8,592 nt of DNA from Mesoaciditogaceae bacterium. Its GTDB lineage: Bacteria > Thermotogota > Thermotogae > Mesoaciditogales > Mesoaciditogaceae. The translations under genes were made by a program, and so were the position numbers. Positions within the stretch are counted from its first letter, which is position 1. Each line of letters begins with the position of its first letter. Shown here piece after piece: positions 6,212 to 8,592 of the stretch. The stretch lies in the NCBI GenBank assembly GCA_015486145.1, contig WFSH01000116.1, positions 1 to 8,592 on the forward strand. The letters are read 5' to 3'. Below the pieces are notes generated by a model. The model was not told where the DNA came from. It ran no database searches and saw only the letters and a list, made by a program, of their open reading frames with translations.

Positions 6212-8592
6212 ATGATCTACAACCTTGATGGTAAATGGAATGTAAAAGATGGCGATGGAGAATTTGAGTTTAAAGGCAACGTTCCAGGTACGGTACAAGG
6301 TGATCTCATCGATCTTGGAATATTACCTCATCCGTATGTTGGGAACAATGAAAAACTCTTCGAGCGATTGGAGAAAAAGGCATGGATATACACTAAAAGA
6401 TTCAACGTGGATGAGGTTGCTTCTAACTTAAAATACGACATCGTTTTCAGAGGGATAGACACGTTGTCAAATGTTTATTTAAATGGAGAATTTCTTGGCG
6501 TCACCGAAGACATGTTTTTGGAATACAGATTTGACATCTCATCTGCTTTGAAAAAAGGTGACAACATGTTAGAGGTGAAAATAAATTCACCTGTTGATAA
6601 ACCACGCACCCTTGAAAGAAACTATGGTCGTCTCTCAGGCACACACGAAGAAAGTGCCAGACCCTATATACGTAAAGCTCAATATTCGTACGGTTGGGAT
6701 TGGGGGGCACGTCTCGCCACATCAGGAATATGGAGAGATGTTTACATAGAATCTTATCCAGATGCGAGACTTTTTGGGTGTAGTGCTTATCTTGAAGATC
6801 TTGAAGATGATGTACGCGTCACGGGGTACGTTGAAGGGGGTTTGGAAAGCATAGAAAGTTACAGTGTAACCGTTTTGATGGATGGAGAAAACGTTGGCGA
6901 TTTTTCACTTCTGAAAGATGCTAAAGGTGTGAGTTTTGAGGGGAGATTCCACAAAGATAATCTTGATCTTTGGTATCCAAACGGAGTGGGAAAAAGCGTT
7001 TTGCACAATTTTGAGTTCAAACTCTTGAAAAAAGGCGAAGAGATTTATTCTGAGAAAAAACGAATAGGCTTAAGGACCGTGAAAATCATTCGCGAAAATG
7101 ATGGGGAAGGAGAATCTTTCATCTTCGAAATAAACGGGAGACGTGTTTTCGCGAAAGGTGCAAATTGGATCCCAGCTGACAACGTTTTAAATTGGATAAA
7201 AGATGAGGACTACGATAAATTTGTCAGTATGGCAAAAGAGGCAAACATGAATATGCTCAGAGTCTGGGGTGGTGGAATTTACGAAGACGAAGAGTTCTAC
7301 ACCAAATGCGACGAATTGGGAATCATGGTCTGGCAAGATTTCATGTTTGCGTGTGCCGAATATCCAGATCATTTAGATTGGTTCAGAGATCTTGCGAACA
7401 AAGAGGTAAGGGAAAATGTCATCCGACTGAGGCATCACCCAAGTATCGTTCTGTGGTGTGGAAACAACGAGAACAACTGGGGATTTGACGAATGGGAAAA
7501 TTTTGCTCACAAAGTGAATGGAGAATTTCTTGGGAATAAGTTGTACTTACAAGATTTCCCAAAGATCTGTGCTCAAGAAGATCCATCGAGACCCTACTGG
7601 CCATCAAGTCCTTACGGGGGTAGTAAGCCCAACGCAGAAGATGGTGGTGATCGACATGCGTGGAACGTGTGGTCTGGTTGGCAAGATTACGGTGAATATC
7701 TGAACGATAAGGGAAAGTTCATCAGCGAATTTGGTTTTCAAGCGGCTCCCGACCCAAAAACGATAAATTTCTTTGCAAAAGACAAAGAAAAAAATATTTT
7801 CAGCGATGTGATGCTAAATCACAACAAACAAATCGAAGGACCTGAGAGGATCATGAAATTCATAAATGGTCATTTTGGATTGGTTAACGATTTTGATTCG
7901 ATCGTCTACCTCTCTCAGATCAACCAGGCGGAGGCGATAAAAACAGGCGTTGAACATTGGAGAACGAGAAAATACAAGACAGCCGGAACTTTGTATTGGC
8001 AATTGAACGATTCGTGGCCCGTGTTCAGCTGGTCAGCAATAGACTATTTCAAGCGTCCAAAGGCTCTGTATTACTACACGAAACGCTTTTATTCACCAAC
8101 ACTTCCTGTGATCAGAAAGAATGGTAACAAAGTCAGTTTTGTGGTAGTTAACGATTCGAATTTCAAATTGGCAAATGTGAAAGTCGAAATGTGGTCTTTC
8201 GAAAATGGGAAGATATTTGAGAAAGAATATCGCGATTTAAAGATTCCTCAAGATTCGGTAACTCCGATAGACGAGGTCAATTTTGATTCAGGTTCACTCG
8301 ACAATTCGATAGCGTATGTGTGTGTTACACTCGACGATGAAAAGATTGAAAATAGTGAGCTGTTTGCCAATCTTAGGAAAACATCGCTTCCAGATCCTAA
8401 AATTTCTTATAAAAGAGAAGGAGACGTGCTGAGAATAAAATGCGAAAATCCGGCTTACGCTGTAACAATACACACTCACGAAGACACGATCTTGAGTGAC
8501 AATTTTTTCTCTGTTTTTCCCTCAATGGAGAAGATGGTAAAAAACGTCAAAGGGGATTTCGAGATCTTAAGTATGTACGACTATAAGAGAAA
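6212..8592 (+). CDS. GH2 beta-mannosidase (3'-truncated by window end)
   Basis: The likely reaction is removal of terminal beta-D-mannose from manno- or glucomanno-oligosaccharides in the cytoplasm; there is no signal peptide. The frame is open from ATG 6212 to the last base (793 codons, no stop). Thermotoga Man2-type enzymes are about 785 aa as I recall, so only a short C-terminal piece is probably missing. The layout fits GH2: N-terminal jelly-roll domain (about 1-200) with the beta-mannosidase signature YGWDWGARL (G161-G165 core) and SGIWRDV, an Ig-like domain (about 205-305), the TIM barrel (about 310-605) with RVWGGGIYE (W352), WCGNNENNW carrying acid/base E420, and ISEFGFQA carrying nucleophile E506. 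LYWQLNDSWPVFSW (around W596) is typical of beta-mannosidases rather than beta-galactosidases or glucuronidases. A C-terminal beta-rich region follows. GGGAG at 6200-6204 is a suitable ribosome-binding site 7 nt upstream. It lies 26 nt after the GH1 stop, with no terminator between. Confidence 0.93.
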   Translation, partial: MIYNLDGKWNVKDGDGEFEFKGNVPGTVQGDLIDLGILPHPYVGNNEKLFERLEKKAWIYTKRFNVDEVASNLKYDIVFRGIDTLSNVYLNGEFLGVTEDMFLEYRFDISSALKKGDNMLEVKINSPVDKPRTLERNYGRLSGTHEESARPYIRKAQYSYGWDWGARLATSGIWRDVYIESYPDARLFGCSAYLEDLEDDVRVTGYVEGGLESIESYSVTVLMDGENVGDFSLLKDAKGVSFEGRFHKDNLDLWYPNGVGKSVLHNFEFKLLKKGEEIYSEKKRIGLRTVKIIRENDGEGESFIFEINGRRVFAKGANWIPADNVLNWIKDEDYDKFVSMAKEANMNMLRVWGGGIYEDEEFYTKCDELGIMVWQDFMFACAEYPDHLDWFRDLANKEVRENVIRLRHHPSIVLWCGNNENNWGFDEWENFAHKVNGEFLGNKLYLQDFPKICAQEDPSRPYWPSSPYGGSKPNAEDGGDRHAWNVWSGWQDYGEYLNDKGKFISEFGFQAAPDPKTINFFAKDKEKNIFSDVMLNHNKQIEGPERIMKFINGHFGLVNDFDSIVYLSQINQAEAIKTGVEHWRTRKYKTAGTLYWQLNDSWPVFSWSAIDYFKRPKALYYYTKRFYSPTLPVIRKNGNKVSFVVVNDSNFKLANVKVEMWSFENGKIFEKEYRDLKIPQDSVTPIDEVNFDSGSLDNSIAYVCVTLDDEKIENSELFANLRKTSLPDPKISYKREGDVLRIKCENPAYAVTIHTHEDTILSDNFFSVFPSMEKMVKNVKGDFEILSMYDYKR
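6791..6808 (+). repeat. Exact 9-bp tandem duplication inside the GH2 gene
   Basis: CTTGAAGAT occurs twice in direct succession and encodes LEDLED near residues 194-199, at the border between the N-terminal domain and the Ig-like domain. It keeps the reading frame and is probably a harmless linker or surface-loop variation. Confidence 0.8.

Noticed and set aside
6249..6431. 60-codon plus-strand frame and several similar ones up to 8479 on both strands
   Set aside because: These all lie inside the GH2 gene, whose own frame 2 is open from 6212 to the window end and carries catalytic motifs.
1..8592. An undescribed defence, mobile or RNA-based system
   Set aside because: Every stretch longer than 66 nt is explained by a recognised transporter or glycosidase gene; no repeats, recombinase, nuclease, RNA-like structured region or unknown gene was found.

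Overview
The window looks like part of a Thermotogota (Thermotogales-type) chromosome. This rests on recalled similarity, not on a search. The GH1 enzyme has the length (443 aa) and catalytic residue numbering (E166, E351) that I recall for Thermotoga maritima BglA. The Opp/Dpp-type ABC importer sits directly beside beta-glycan hydrolases, as in the T. maritima laminarin/cellobiose locus. The DNA is AT-rich. I cannot name the genus. All genes read on the plus strand and are packed tightly, so this is most simply one operon or the middle of one.

Layout: nt 1-522 is the 3' part of a DppB/OppB-type permease gene whose start lies upstream. It is followed by a DppC/OppC-type permease (527-1390), a DppD/OppD-type ATPase (1395-2387) and a DppF/OppF-type ATPase (2380-3393, overlapping the previous gene by 8 nt). 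Next come a secreted GH16 laminarinase-type beta-1,3-glucanase with an N-terminal CBM4/9-type carbohydrate-binding module (3408-4787), a cytoplasmic GH1 beta-glucosidase (4854-6185), and a cytoplasmic GH2 beta-mannosidase-type enzyme (6212 to the window end, running off the edge). The largest gap between genes is 66 nt (4788-4853), so no long non-coding stretch exists. No rRNA, tRNA, mobile element, CRISPR array or convincing terminator was seen.

Likely cooperation (inference): the secreted GH16 enzyme cuts beta-1,3-glucan outside the cytoplasm. The resulting oligosaccharides are imported by the ABC transporter, whose family was first described for peptides but is widely used for sugars in Thermotogales. 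GH1 then removes glucose units inside the cell. The GH2 enzyme suggests that beta-mannosides, for example from glucomannan or mannan, are handled by the same cluster. The binding protein of the transporter is not in the window and is probably encoded upstream.

I did not find evidence for an undescribed biological system. Points worth a second look are the mixed glucan/mannan enzyme set, the single-CBM laminarinase, conserved cysteine clusters and non-standard Walker B contexts in the ATPases, and a modest composition rise starting at the GH1 gene.
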